From an uncultured Eubacteriales bacterium (GTDB lineage: Bacteria; Bacillota; Clostridia; Oscillospirales; Oscillospiraceae): 20,791 nt of DNA. Where the stretch lies: contig URWG01000012.1 in the NCBI GenBank assembly GCA_900551495.1, positions 1 to 20,791 on the forward strand. The letters are read 5' to 3'. Shown here in pieces: positions 7,206 through 15,095 of the stretch. The translations under genes were made by a program, and so were the position numbers. Each line of letters opens with the position of its first letter. The first letter of the stretch is position 1. A model generated the notes under the pieces. The model did not search any database, was not told where the DNA came from, and was given only the letters and a program-made list of their open reading frames with translations.

Positions 7206-8990
7206 TTATGCGGATCGGTCGAATTGGCTGTTATACAGGTCGGCATAGAAGCCGCCGCGCTCCATCAGCGTCTCGTGGTTGCCGCTCTCGATCACGTCGC
7301 CGTCGCGCATGACAAGGATGAGGTCGGCGTTCTTGATCGTAGACAGGCGGTGGGCAATGACAAAGCTCGTTCTGCCCTTGGTCAGCTCATCCATCGCCCG
7401 CTGAATCAGCAGCTCCGTGCGGGTATCGACGGAGGAGGTCGCCTCGTCAAGGATCAGCATCGGCGCATTTTGGAGCATGGCACGGGCAATGGTCAGAAGC
7501 TGCTTCTGCCCGGCGGAGATGGTCGTGCTGTCAGAGAGGACGGTGTCGAAGCCCTTGGGCAGCGAATGGACGAACTTATCCAATCCGCAGGCGCGGCAGA
7601 CACGCTCAAGCGCCTCGTCCGTGATGCCCTCCATGTTAAACACTAAGTTTTCGCGCACCGTGCCCTCGAAGAGCCAGGTATCCTGCAAAACCATGCCGAA
7701 CAGGTCATGCACCGTCTCGCGGCGCAGGTCGGAGATCGGCACGCCGTCGATGCGGATGCTGCCGCCGCACGTCTCGTAAAAACGCATCAGCAGGTTAACC
7801 ATCGTGGTCTTGCCGGCACCGGTAGGACCGACGATCGCAACCTTCTGCCCGGGCTGCACCTGCGCGGAAAAATCGCGGATGACGAGCTTATCGGGCGTAT
7901 CGGGATAGCTGAAGCGGACGTGATCGAAGGTGACCGCGCCGCGCACGCTCGGAAGCTGCGTCTGCTTGCCGTCCTCGTCGTCAAGCTCCTCGCTCTCCAA
8001 GAATTCAAACACGCGGTTTGCCGAGGCGGAGGCGGTTTGCAGGTTGGTCATGCTCTGCGCGATCTGTGTCAGCGGCGAGGTGAACAGGCGGACGTAGATA
8101 ATGAACGAGACAATCACGCCGAATTTGATGACATTGTTCAGCACCAGCATCGAGCCGAACACGCAGACGGCAACGTAGGCGACGTTTCCGACGACGCTCA
8201 TGAGCGGCTGCATCATGCCCGAGAGGAACTGCGACTTCCAGTTGGCATTGTAAACGGTGTCGTTGAGGCGGTCAAAGCGCTGCTTTACATGATTTCCAGC
8301 ACGGGAGATACGCACGACCTCGTGTCCCGAATACATCTCCTCGACATAGCCGTTCAGGTCGCCGAGGCTCTGCTGCCGTTCGCGGAAATAGCGCTGCGAT
8401 CTGCTCATGATGAACAGCACGGCAAACAGTCCGAGCAGCGTCACGCCGAGCGAGATCAACGCAAGCCGCCATTCGGTCACATACATCATGATGAGGCAGC
8501 CGACAAACTGCGTCGAAGCGCTGATCACGGTCGGCAGGCTGTTGGTGAGCGCCTGCTGGAGCGTGGAAACGTCGTTGGTAATGCGGCTGAGGATGTCGCC
8601 CTGCGACGTCGTGTTGAAGTATTTCTGCGGCACGCGGTTGATCTTCTGCGACAGCTCGCTGCGCATCTTCTTGGAGAGCTTCAGCGTCACCGTCGCCATG
8701 ATATAGTGCTGCGTGAAGGTGGACAGAGCGCTGACCCCGTAGATCACCGCAAGAAAAATACCGATACGGGCAATGGCTGCCATATCGATGCCGCCGAGCA
8801 GTCCATCCGTCATCAGGTTGGTAATCTGCCCGACCTTATCCGGTCCGATGATCGTCAGCACCGCGCCGAGTGCCGCCAACAGCAGCGCCGCAAATGTCGC
8901 CGTCAGGTCACGGGGGCGCATATAGTTTTTCATTTTCCGAAGGGCTGCGCCGAGGTCGCCCTTCTCCATGGAACGATTCATGGGATGCAT
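7206..8990 (-). CDS. ABC exporter half-transporter, canonical-ATPase subunit (multidrug type)
   Basis: A 594-residue type IV ABC exporter with a six-helix membrane domain (about residues 25-325) and a C-terminal ATPase. Visible are Walker A GPTGAGKTT (388-396), Q-loop QDTWLFEGTVREN, signature ISAGQKQLL, Walker B LILDEATSSVD and H-loop IAHRLST. Walker B and H-loop are canonical, but the signature is SAGQ instead of SGGQ. That pairs logically with the partner encoded just upstream to give a heterodimer with one good and one weak ATP site. The start ATG at 8990 has AAAGGAGG seven bases upstream; an in-frame extension to 9011 overlaps the previous gene. The substrate is not readable from sequence; MarR linkage suggests a drug or toxic compound. 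Confidence 0.93.
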   Translation of the reverse strand: MHPMNRSMEKGDLGAALRKMKNYMRPRDLTATFAALLLAALGAVLTIIGPDKVGQITNLMTDGLLGGIDMAAIARIGIFLAVIYGVSALSTFTQHYIMATVTLKLSKKMRSELSQKINRVPQKYFNTTSQGDILSRITNDVSTLQQALTNSLPTVISASTQFVGCLIMMYVTEWRLALISLGVTLLGLFAVLFIMSRSQRYFRERQQSLGDLNGYVEEMYSGHEVVRISRAGNHVKQRFDRLNDTVYNANWKSQFLSGMMQPLMSVVGNVAYVAVCVFGSMLVLNNVIKFGVIVSFIIYVRLFTSPLTQIAQSMTNLQTASASANRVFEFLESEELDDEDGKQTQLPSVRGAVTFDHVRFSYPDTPDKLVIRDFSAQVQPGQKVAIVGPTGAGKTTMVNLLMRFYETCGGSIRIDGVPISDLRRETVHDLFGMVLQDTWLFEGTVRENLVFNMEGITDEALERVCRACGLDKFVHSLPKGFDTVLSDSTTISAGQKQLLTIARAMLQNAPMLILDEATSSVDTRTELLIQRAMDELTKGRTSFVIAHRLSTIKNADLILVMRDGDVIESGNHETLMERGGFYADLYNSQFDRSA

Positions 8991-9003
8991 ACTCTCGCCT
9001 CCT

Positions 9004-10755
9004 TTATGCAAGCTCCGCAGCGCTGAGCTGGGAGGTTGCGATCTCGCGGTAGACCTCGCAGGAGCGCATCAGCTCCTCATGCGTGCCCATCCCCGCGATC
9101 TCGCCGCGGTCAAGAACGATGATACGGTCCGCGTGGCGAATGGTGCTGATACGCTGGGCGACGATGATCTTCGTCGTGTCATGCAGCTTCCGCTCCAGCC
9201 CGCCGCGCAGCTCCGCGTCGGTCTTGTAGTCCAGCGCGGAGAAGCTATCGTCGAAAATCAGGATCTCCGGCTTGCGGGCAAGGGCGCGGGCGATGGAAAG
9301 GCGCTGCTTCTGTCCGCCGGAAACGTTGCGTCCGAGCTGGGCGATGTGATATTCCGTGCCCTCGGGGAGCTTTTCGACGAATTCCGCCGACTGCGACAGC
9401 GCGACGGCATCCTTGACCGTCTCGTCGGTCTGCGGTGCAGCGCTCTCGCCGAACAGAACATTGTCGCGGACGGAGCCGGAGAACAGCACCGCCTTCTGCG
9501 TCACATAGCCGAGCTTATCATACAGCGCGTCGAATTGGTACTCCTTTACATTCACGCCGTCCACCAGCACCTCGCCCCGCGTCGCGTCGTAAAAGCGCGG
9601 GATGAGGCTGATGAGCGTCGTTTTGCCGCTGCCGGTCGCGCCGATGATTGCAAGGGTCTGCCCCCGCTCGATACGGAAGCTGATGTCCGTCAGCTCCTGC
9701 TCCGCCGCGTTGGGGTAGCGGAAGGAAACGTCGCGGAATTCGACCGTTCCCGTCTCCGTGCCGTGTGTGACGCTGCCCTCCGTAACATCTGCGCGGCGGT
9801 CAAGGACCTCGTTGATGCGCTCCGCCGAGACCTGCGCGGCGGGCAGCATCATGAAGATCAGAATCATCATCATAAACGACATCACGACATAGGTCGCGTA
9901 GGTACTGAACACGACGACCTCACCGAACATTTCCACGCGCCCCTGCACATCGGCGATTTGGTTGATGAGCGCCGCGCCGACCCAGTAGATGGCAAGCGTC
10001 AGCCCGTTCATGCCCAAGACGAGCATCGGCTGCATGACGGACATCAGCCGCTGGTTTTTAAGCTGGGTGTTCATCATCTGTGTGTTCGGAACGTCGAACT
10101 TTTCCGTCTCGAAGCTCTCGGCGTTGAAGGCGTGGACCACATTGATGCCCGTCAGATTCTCGCGGGCGACGCGGTTGATCTTATCGGTCAGGCGCTGGAC
10201 GATACGGAAGCGCGGCACGCACGTCACCACGACCGCCAGCACCGTGGCGCTGATGGCCACGACGAACGCGCAGGTGACTATCGACAGCTCCCAGCTCTTT
10301 TGGAGAATTTTGATCACTGCCCAAACCGCCATGACGGGCGCCTTGATGAGCATTTGCAGCCCCATGGCAATGAGCATTTGAAGCTGTGTAATGTCGTTGG
10401 TCGTGCGGGTGATCAGGCTCGGGACGGAGAAATTCTGCAATTCCTCCTTGCCGAAGTCCATAACGCGGTAAAACAGGCGTGCGCGAGTGGAGTAGCTGAA
10501 GCCCGCCGCCGTTTTCGCCGCCAAAAAGCCGCAGCCGACCGACAAAACGGCACTCGCAAGGGTGCAGCCGAGCATCTTCAAGCCCACCTTGAGGATCTCC
10601 GCGGTCTGACTGCCCTGCTGTGTGATCAGCCCCGTCAGCTCCTTCATAAAGTCCGGCAGGGCGAGGTCAAAATAGATCTGTCCCAGCACAAGCAGCGCAC
10701 AAGCCACCGCCATCTGCATCTCGCGCCGCCGCATTCTTCTGAGTAATTTCAGCAT
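9004..10755 (-). CDS. ABC exporter half-transporter, degenerate-ATPase subunit (multidrug type)
   Basis: A 583-residue partner with an N-terminal six-helix domain and a C-terminal ATPase. Walker A GATGSGKTT and the signature VSGGQKQRL are intact. Walker B reads ILIFDDSFSALD, with Asp in place of the catalytic Glu, and the H-loop reads VAQRIST, with Gln in place of His. This is the pattern of the non-catalytic half in heterodimeric exporters such as TM287/288 and BmrC/BmrD. The ATG at 10755 follows GGAGGG by 6 bases and overlaps the marR stop by 7 bases, implying coupled translation. It ends 13 bases before the next subunit start, which carries its own strong ribosome binding site. Confidence 0.93.
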   Translation of the reverse strand: MLKLLRRMRRREMQMAVACALLVLGQIYFDLALPDFMKELTGLITQQGSQTAEILKVGLKMLGCTLASAVLSVGCGFLAAKTAAGFSYSTRARLFYRVMDFGKEELQNFSVPSLITRTTNDITQLQMLIAMGLQMLIKAPVMAVWAVIKILQKSWELSIVTCAFVVAISATVLAVVVTCVPRFRIVQRLTDKINRVARENLTGINVVHAFNAESFETEKFDVPNTQMMNTQLKNQRLMSVMQPMLVLGMNGLTLAIYWVGAALINQIADVQGRVEMFGEVVVFSTYATYVVMSFMMMILIFMMLPAAQVSAERINEVLDRRADVTEGSVTHGTETGTVEFRDVSFRYPNAAEQELTDISFRIERGQTLAIIGATGSGKTTLISLIPRFYDATRGEVLVDGVNVKEYQFDALYDKLGYVTQKAVLFSGSVRDNVLFGESAAPQTDETVKDAVALSQSAEFVEKLPEGTEYHIAQLGRNVSGGQKQRLSIARALARKPEILIFDDSFSALDYKTDAELRGGLERKLHDTTKIIVAQRISTIRHADRIIVLDRGEIAGMGTHEELMRSCEVYREIATSQLSAAELA

Positions 10756-11213
10756 TGCGTTCCCTCCGTTTTCGCAGGCAATCCCTGCAGCATTTGCTCC
10801 AAATTGGAATTGACGGTCTCCAAACAATGCCGAAGCGTTTCCATCGACGCCTCATCCAATCCGGCAGTGATCCGTCGTCCGAACTGCAGCTGCAGTGCGC
10901 GTCCCTTTTCGATGATCGGTTCCGCCTTCTCCGTGCAGAACAGGCGGCAGACCCGACGATCATCCGGCTCCGAGCGCCGTTCGAGCAGTCCTTCCCGCAC
11001 AAGCCGTTCGATATGGAACGACACAATGCCGGATTTCAGAAAGCGAAAGCGGCAGACGTCACGCGCCGTGTTGCAATCCGGATTGTTGGCAAAAAACATC
11101 AGAATATCCACCGCAGTCTCCGGCATATCCAGCTCCGCGCAGAGCGGCTGCATCATTGCATTATATACGCCGGTAAACTTTTTTGCGAAGGTTGCCATCT
11201 GCGGACCCTTCAT
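10749..11213 (-). CDS. MarR family transcriptional regulator
   Basis: A 154-residue MarR-type winged-helix repressor. The helix-turn-helix part reads NTARDVCRFRFLKSGIVSFHIERLVREG (about residues 48-75), and the wing has RRSEPDDRRVCRL, close to the family DxRD signature. Helical ends form the dimer interface. It is the first gene of an operon with two ABC exporter subunits, so it probably represses its own operon until an exported compound binds. The ATG at 11213 has GGAGG 9 bases upstream; ATG at 11198 is an alternative. A palindrome overlaps the promoter. Confidence 0.92.
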   Translation of the reverse strand: MKGPQMATFAKKFTGVYNAMMQPLCAELDMPETAVDILMFFANNPDCNTARDVCRFRFLKSGIVSFHIERLVREGLLERRSEPDDRRVCRLFCTEKAEPIIEKGRALQLQFGRRITAGLDEASMETLRHCLETVNSNLEQMLQGLPAKTEGTQC

Positions 11214-11243
11214 TCGGCTTCGCCTCCTCTGATTATTCTAAAT

Positions 11244-11284
11244 TTGAACGTTTCAATTCTAAGACTTCCCACGTGCGAAGTCAA
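11244..11284 (-). promoter_or_regulatory. marR-ABC promoter with overlapping palindromic operator
   Basis: On the minus strand TTGACT (11284-11279), a 17-base spacer and TAGAAT (11261-11256) form a strong sigma-A promoter. Immediately downstream, covering the start point, is the inverted repeat TTGAA-ACG-TTCAA (11256-11244). It is about the size expected for a MarR dimer site. Binding there would block initiation, giving autorepression. Promoter is seen directly; operator role is inferred. Confidence 0.78.
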
Positions 11285-11320
11285 TAACCAAATTGTAAAC
11301 AATTTCGGAATATTTCAAAA

Positions 11321-11356
11321 CAAAATCTCCGACCTTGCCACGGCAAGGTCGGAGAT
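11321..11356 (-). terminator. Strong intrinsic terminator
   Basis: A perfect 15-bp stem (11325-11339 with 11342-11356, ATCTCCGACC... arm, 2-base loop) followed by TTTGTTTTG on the minus strand. It ends the membrane-protein operon and sits just ahead of the marR promoter. A T-rich stretch also follows on the plus strand, so it may work in both directions. Confidence 0.88.
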
Positions 11357-11361
11357 CCCTT

Positions 11362-12099
11362 TCATTTTTTCTTATCGGAGAGCTGCTCAATAGAGTCATG
11401 CAGCTCCCGCAGCAGCTCGCCGAGCGGACGGCTGCTCGAAAACGGTCGGAAGAAATGGTACTTTTCCGCCCGCTGCTCGTGGCTGCGGCGAATCTGCGCC
11501 TTGATGCGCTCGTAGCGGACAACGACGTTGTTCTCCTCGGCAAAATGCTTGAGCTTGGACACAATCCTCAGCGAATGTGCCACGTCGATGATGAACACGC
11601 CGAAAAACACGCCGATAAAGAAGGAAAATGCAAGATTTCGGCTGAGCCACGCGAGGGAGCTTTTGATGTACGGATGCACGAAAAAATCATACGCCGCGCC
11701 GCAAAGTCCCCAGATCAGCGAGAACTTCGGGCAAATCACGCCCTCGATGTTGCCCCACTGGTTCGTGTAATCCCAAAGGCGCACCTTATTGACCTTCAGT
11801 GAGAGCATACCGGAGATGTACTCGATCAGCGTCATCAGCAGCGCCATCAGCACGATCACGAGCACCTTGTTCCACGTCGGGTCGTTCAGCAGCGGACGCT
11901 CCTCCAGCGAGGCGATGAGATACAAAATGCACAGTCCGCTGCCGTAGAGCGGGAGGTACGGACCGGTGCAGAAGCCGGGATTGATCCACTTGCGTTCGGG
12001 GTTCGCCGCCGAGAAAAAACGGCGGAAAATGACCTCAATCCCCCAGCCGATCACCGAGCCGATAAAAAACAAATAGGCAAGCTTCAGCAGAATGTTCAT
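11362..12099 (-). CDS. Putative ABC-transporter type IV family membrane protein (CmpB-like, PF06541)
   Basis: A 245-residue integral membrane protein. The N-terminal segment LAYLFFIGSVIGWGIEVIFRR, followed by NPGFCTGPYLPLYGSG, is typical of the CmpB-like family common in gut Clostridia. About five hydrophobic helices fall near residues 5-25, 50-65, 80-100, 130-145 and 160-185. A basic cytoplasmic tail rich in Arg, Glu and His follows. The family is labelled putative ABC transporter permease, but no ATPase is encoded beside it and its function is not established. ATG follows GGAGGGG by 4 bases. It lies 18 bases after the YbhN-like gene and is the last gene of a two-gene operon. Confidence 0.8.
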   Translation of the reverse strand: MNILLKLAYLFFIGSVIGWGIEVIFRRFFSAANPERKWINPGFCTGPYLPLYGSGLCILYLIASLEERPLLNDPTWNKVLVIVLMALLMTLIEYISGMLSLKVNKVRLWDYTNQWGNIEGVICPKFSLIWGLCGAAYDFFVHPYIKSSLAWLSRNLAFSFFIGVFFGVFIIDVAHSLRIVSKLKHFAEENNVVVRYERIKAQIRRSHEQRAEKYHFFRPFSSSRPLGELLRELHDSIEQLSDKKK

Positions 12100-12117
12100 T
12101 GTGCCCCTCCGTTCGCG

Positions 12118-13140
12118 TCAGGCGGTCTTTTTTCTTTTATGGTGCAGGAGCCAACCCCACGTCAGCAAGCCGCAGATTGCCACGTTGCAATAAAACGAAA
12201 TGCCGCGTGAGAGCAGATTGAAGCTCACGGGGTCGGGAAAGAACCCGCCGCAGATCGACACAAACAGCCAATCCGCCGCGCCGATCGCACCGGGCAGCGG
12301 TACGGCATTCGAGCCGAGGTAGACATAGCTCTGCCCGATAAAGACGTTAAGCGCCGTGCCGAGCCGACCGCCGAGCGCAAGGAACACCAGCGCCGATACC
12401 AGCAGCATACACACGCGCTGTCCGACGTTGTACGCCAGCGCTTTTAGCATCATCGGCGCATTGCCGCGTGCGGAACGTGCGCAAAGGTCATAGCGCTCGA
12501 TCCACTGCGCCAGCCGTTCCCGCCGCTCGTCAACGTTGCGCATCAGCCGCAGCCGCGCCAGCCGCGAAATACAGGCGTCGGCAAAGGCGTGCACCAGTCG
12601 CGGGCGCAGAAGCAGCAGCACCAGCAGCACCGCCAGCGCTCCTTGAATCAGCGCGCCGAGCAGGACGAACACCTTCGCTCCCGTCGGGAAGGTCAGAAAC
12701 AGCGCCGGCTTAATCAGCACGCAAATCAGCGTCACCAAAAACAGCGCCGCCTCATACATGATGAGGTTCAGCAGCAGCGCGACCGATGCCGCCTCCATCG
12801 GGATGTCATCGGTGTACATACAGTAAGCGGAGACGGGCTGCCCGCCGGAGGAGGACGGCGTGATTGCGGAGAAAAACAGGTCTGCAGCGCCGAACACCAG
12901 CCCGTGGGAGAAGGGACGGCGATAACCGAGATGCCCGCAGATCATCCGCAGGCTCTCGCCCTCGCAGCAGATGATGCCCAGCATACTGAGGAACGCCGCC
13001 GCAAGCAGCCAAATATTCGAATTTTCGCAGCATTGCAGGAAGCCGGCGAAGGAGAAGCCTTGGCTCGTCGTCTGCACCGCGACGGTCACCGCCGTCAGGC
13101 ACAAAAACACCGCCAGCCAAAGCACGCGCTTTTTTGTCAC
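12118..13140 (-). CDS. YbhN/UPF0104 family protein (lysylphosphatidylglycerol synthase TM-region type)
   Basis: A 340-residue polytopic membrane protein with about seven to eight helices, resembling the flippase-like membrane domain of MprF. It lacks the C-terminal lysyl-transferase domain, so it should not itself attach lysine to lipid. Family-like segments include FFSAITPSSSGGQPVSAYCMY (residues about 89-109) and SNAVPLPGAIGAADWLF near the C-terminal third. The GTG start at 13140 follows GGGGAGG by 7 bases and overlaps the TGA of a 15-codon upstream ORF (GTGA), suggesting coupling. It ends with a basic tail. Likely role is in membrane lipid or polyprenyl-lipid handling; the substrate is unknown. 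Confidence 0.85.
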   Translation of the reverse strand: MTKKRVLWLAVFLCLTAVTVAVQTTSQGFSFAGFLQCCENSNIWLLAAAFLSMLGIICCEGESLRMICGHLGYRRPFSHGLVFGAADLFFSAITPSSSGGQPVSAYCMYTDDIPMEAASVALLLNLIMYEAALFLVTLICVLIKPALFLTFPTGAKVFVLLGALIQGALAVLLVLLLLRPRLVHAFADACISRLARLRLMRNVDERRERLAQWIERYDLCARSARGNAPMMLKALAYNVGQRVCMLLVSALVFLALGGRLGTALNVFIGQSYVYLGSNAVPLPGAIGAADWLFVSICGGFFPDPVSFNLLSRGISFYCNVAICGLLTWGWLLHHKRKKTA

Positions 13141-13184
13141 AGCCGCACCTCCCCTGCCGCGAAGCGTATCGCAATAGAATTCAT
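13137..13184 (-). CDS. Possible 15-residue upstream ORF coupled to the YbhN-like gene
   Basis: ATG at 13184 opens a short frame (MNSIAIRFAAGEVRL) ending at TGA 13139-13137, which overlaps the GTG start of the membrane gene. A weak AAAAGGG lies 7 bases upstream. It sits between the promoter and the main gene. It could serve as a translational leader or be chance; the peptide has no recognisable features. Confidence 0.35.
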   Translation of the reverse strand: MNSIAIRFAAGEVRL

Positions 13185-13214
13185 AGCAGTTCCCTTTTCG
13201 TCGTAATTGTTTTC

Positions 13215-13243
13215 AGTATACCACAGTACGTCTCAAGTTGCAA
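13215..13243 (-). promoter_or_regulatory. Promoter of the YbhN-CmpB membrane-protein operon
   Basis: TTGCAA (13243-13238), 17-base spacer, extended -10 TGG and TATACT (13220-13215) on the minus strand, about 70 bases before the GTG start. Confidence 0.8.
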
Positions 13244-13323
13244 TCCCCAATAAATACACATAATATATCTCCGCGAAATTTAACGGTATATAATGCGGCG
13301 GTGCACCGTTCGAACATTCAGTC

Positions 13324-13352
13324 TTGCAATCAAATCCGTTTCGGGGTATGAT
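13324..13352 (+). promoter_or_regulatory. Promoter facing the response regulator relic
   Basis: TTGCAA (13324-13329), a 17-base spacer and TATGAT (13347-13352) on the plus strand, ahead of AGAGGAAAGGGG and the ATG at 13381. It is divergent from the promoter at 13215-13243. The signals look intact although the gene they serve is a remnant. Confidence 0.7.
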
Positions 13353-13380
13353 GTAGATGAATCAGAGGAAAGGGGCGGCA

Positions 13381-13476
13381 ATGGCGACGATTTTGATCGT
13401 TGACGACGATGTCAGCATCGGCAATAAGGAATATATTGAATCCGTTTGGGGCATCGGCTTTCGTCTGATCGTCTAA
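13381..13476 (+). pseudogene. Response regulator relic: both ends joined by an internal deletion
   Basis: This 31-codon frame starts MATILIVDDDVSIGN, the first beta strand and acidic pocket of a receiver domain. It then switches directly to EYIESVWGIGFRLIV, the extreme C-terminus of an OmpR/PhoB-type winged helix. About 190 residues of a normal regulator are missing between. The reading frame, promoter and ribosome binding site (AGAGGAAAGGGG) are kept. The neat in-frame junction argues for a deletion in an originally functional gene. A functional micro-protein cannot be excluded but is unlikely. No histidine kinase gene remains nearby. Confidence 0.75.
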
Positions 13477-13487
13477 GCCCCGCACAT

Positions 13488-13536
13488 CGGCTTCCCTGTG
13501 TAAGGGGTCTGTCAGCAAAGCTGACTGAGGGGTTTC
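13488..13536. repeat. Short palindromic repeat-like element
   Basis: CTTCCCTGTGTAAGGGG followed by GTCAGC-AAA-GCTGAC (13511-13525) and TGAGGGG. It resembles the short GGGAAGG / GTCAGC...GCTGAC intergenic repeats common in gut Clostridia genomes. Only one copy is seen here, so the repeat status is recalled, not shown. Confidence 0.45.
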
Positions 13537-13574
13537 CGTTTATTCCAATCCGTGCCGAGGGCACACCGACATAA

Positions 13575-13609
13575 TTCACTGTTCACCATTCACCGTTCAC
13601 AGTTCACTT
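13575..13609. repeat. Tandem 7-base repeat (five TTCACNN units)
   Basis: Five consecutive units TTCACTG, TTCACCA, TTCACCG, TTCACAG and TTCACTT. The array sits exactly before the truncated reading frame at 13610, suggesting a slippage or breakpoint site in a decaying region. Confidence 0.8.
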
Positions 13610-13792
13610 GACGACAATGCCTGCACACGGGGCGTCGGGGACGCCGCCTACGTTTTCTATCGGCAGGAGCATTTCACCGTCCGTGCGGAGGACTATCCGA
13701 ACGTCGGCACAAACCCGACGCGGCTGGTCGTTTACTTTTCCCGCATGGGTCACTACGGGAAAGACACGGGGCGCTGCCCCGTCACAAAATAA
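13610..13792 (+). pseudogene. C-terminal remnant of an unidentified protein (NPTRLVVYFSRMGHYGKD)
   Basis: An open frame of about 60 codons without a credible start reads DDNACTRGVGDAAYVFYRQE, then HFTVRAEDYPNVG and RLVVYFSRMGHYGKDTGRC, and ends at TAA 13790-13792. Its sequence looks protein-like (balanced composition, good codon use). The VVYFSRMG string recalls the first strand and FMN loop of flavodoxins, but at the wrong end for one, so I do not name it. It begins at the 7-base tandem repeat and lies 17 bases before the GH13 gene, whose ribosome binding site follows the TAA. It probably belongs to an upstream gene lost by deletion. Confidence 0.5.
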
Positions 13793-13809
13793 ACAGGAGG
13801 TCTGCAAAA

Positions 13810-15084
13810 ATGGCAAAATCGACCGACCCCGCATTACGCCGCAGCGTGATCTACGAGCTTTACGTCCGCAGCCATACGCCCGAGGGGACGTTTCGGGCGG
13901 TGATCCCCGACCTCGATCGGATTCGGGCGCTGGGAACGGACATTCTTTGGCTCATGCCCATCCACCCCATCGGCATTGAGAACAAGAAAGGCTCGCTGGG
14001 CTGTCCGTACGCCAACCGCGATTACCGCACGGTCAATCCGGAATACGGCACGATGGAGGACTTCCGTCTGCTCGTGGACGAAATTCACAAGCGCGGCATG
14101 AGGTGCATCATCGACGTTGTGTACAATCACACATCACCCGACGCGACGCTGGTCCGCGAGCACCCCGAATTCTACTACCGCAAGCCCGACGGCAGCCGCG
14201 GCAACAAGGTCGGCGACTGGACGGATGTCGTCGATTTGGACTACGGCAACCGTGCGCTGTGGGACTATCAGATCGAGTCGCTCCGCTTTTGGGCGGGTAT
14301 CGTGGACGGCTTCCGCTGCGACGTGGCGAGCACCGTCCCCGTGGAATTTTGGCTGGCGGCGCGGGAGGCGGTCAAGGCGGTACGTCCCGACGCGGTCTGG
14401 CTGGGTGAGAGCGTCCATTTGGCGCACATCCGCGCCTTCCGCGAGCAGGGCTTCTACGCCGCAACGGACACGGAGCTGTTCGACGCCTTCGACATTCTCT
14501 ATCCCTACGACCTGTGGACAGAGTTTGAGGACAGCACCGAGGGCAGAGCGCCGCTGCGTCTCTATTTCGACGCGGTGAATCGGCAGGAGCTGGGCTTTTG
14601 CACCGAGTATAACAAGCTCCGCTGCTTGGAAAATCACGATCAAGCCCGCGCCGCCGCCCGCTTCCCGAATGCGGCATCGCTCGCAGCATGGACGGCTCTG
14701 TGCTATTTCATGAAGGGCACGACCCTGCTCTATGCGGGGCAGGAATTCTGCGACACACACACGCCCTCGCTGTTCGAGCGCGAGCCGATCGACCGCAGCG
14801 GCAGGGACATCAGCGCCTATCTGCGGAGGCTTTGGGAGATCAAAAAGCAGCTCCCGACCGACGCGGTGTTTACCGTTGCCACCGATGACGCACAGGGTAT
14901 CGTTTACGCCGCCTACAACGGCCCGTCCGGTCACGCGGCGGGCGTGTTCCCCTTGCACGGCAGCGGCGGCAGCATTTCCGTCCCGCTGGCGGACGGTACC
15001 TATCGCAACGCCCTCGGCGGTACACCGCTCACTGTCCGAAACGGCACGACGGAGGTAACGGAAACCGCGATCGTGCTGTTATAA
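13810..15084 (+). CDS. Alpha-amylase family glycoside hydrolase (GH13)
   Basis: A 424-residue GH13 protein acting on alpha-glucans or sucrose-like glucosides. No signal peptide is seen, so it is cytoplasmic. The barrel motifs are DVVYNH (102-107), GFRCDVAS with nucleophile Asp171, WLGES with acid/base Glu200, and LENHDQ with Asp277. An N-terminal IYELYVRSHTPEGTF and the CPYANRDY loop resemble small amylases and trehalose-synthase-like members. The last 75 residues look like a short beta domain. ATG at 13810 has AGGAGG 9 bases upstream. It is the only complete plus-strand protein gene here and has no sugar-transport partners nearby. Substrate specificity cannot be read from sequence. Confidence 0.9.
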   Translation: MAKSTDPALRRSVIYELYVRSHTPEGTFRAVIPDLDRIRALGTDILWLMPIHPIGIENKKGSLGCPYANRDYRTVNPEYGTMEDFRLLVDEIHKRGMRCIIDVVYNHTSPDATLVREHPEFYYRKPDGSRGNKVGDWTDVVDLDYGNRALWDYQIESLRFWAGIVDGFRCDVASTVPVEFWLAAREAVKAVRPDAVWLGESVHLAHIRAFREQGFYAATDTELFDAFDILYPYDLWTEFEDSTEGRAPLRLYFDAVNRQELGFCTEYNKLRCLENHDQARAAARFPNAASLAAWTALCYFMKGTTLLYAGQEFCDTHTPSLFEREPIDRSGRDISAYLRRLWEIKKQLPTDAVFTVATDDAQGIVYAAYNGPSGHAAGVFPLHGSGGSISVPLADGTYRNALGGTPLTVRNGTTEVTETAIVLL

Positions 15085-15095
15085 TCAAATATAAG

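Noticed and set aside
7206..11026. Long plus-strand frames opposite the ABC and marR genes
   Set aside because: They are Arg/His/Asp-rich antisense shadows caused by the GC-rich codon pattern of the real minus-strand genes.
13610..13792. Flavodoxin gene
   Set aside because: The VVYFSRMG motif is near the C-terminus of the frame and only about ten residues follow before the stop, so no flavodoxin fold can be present.
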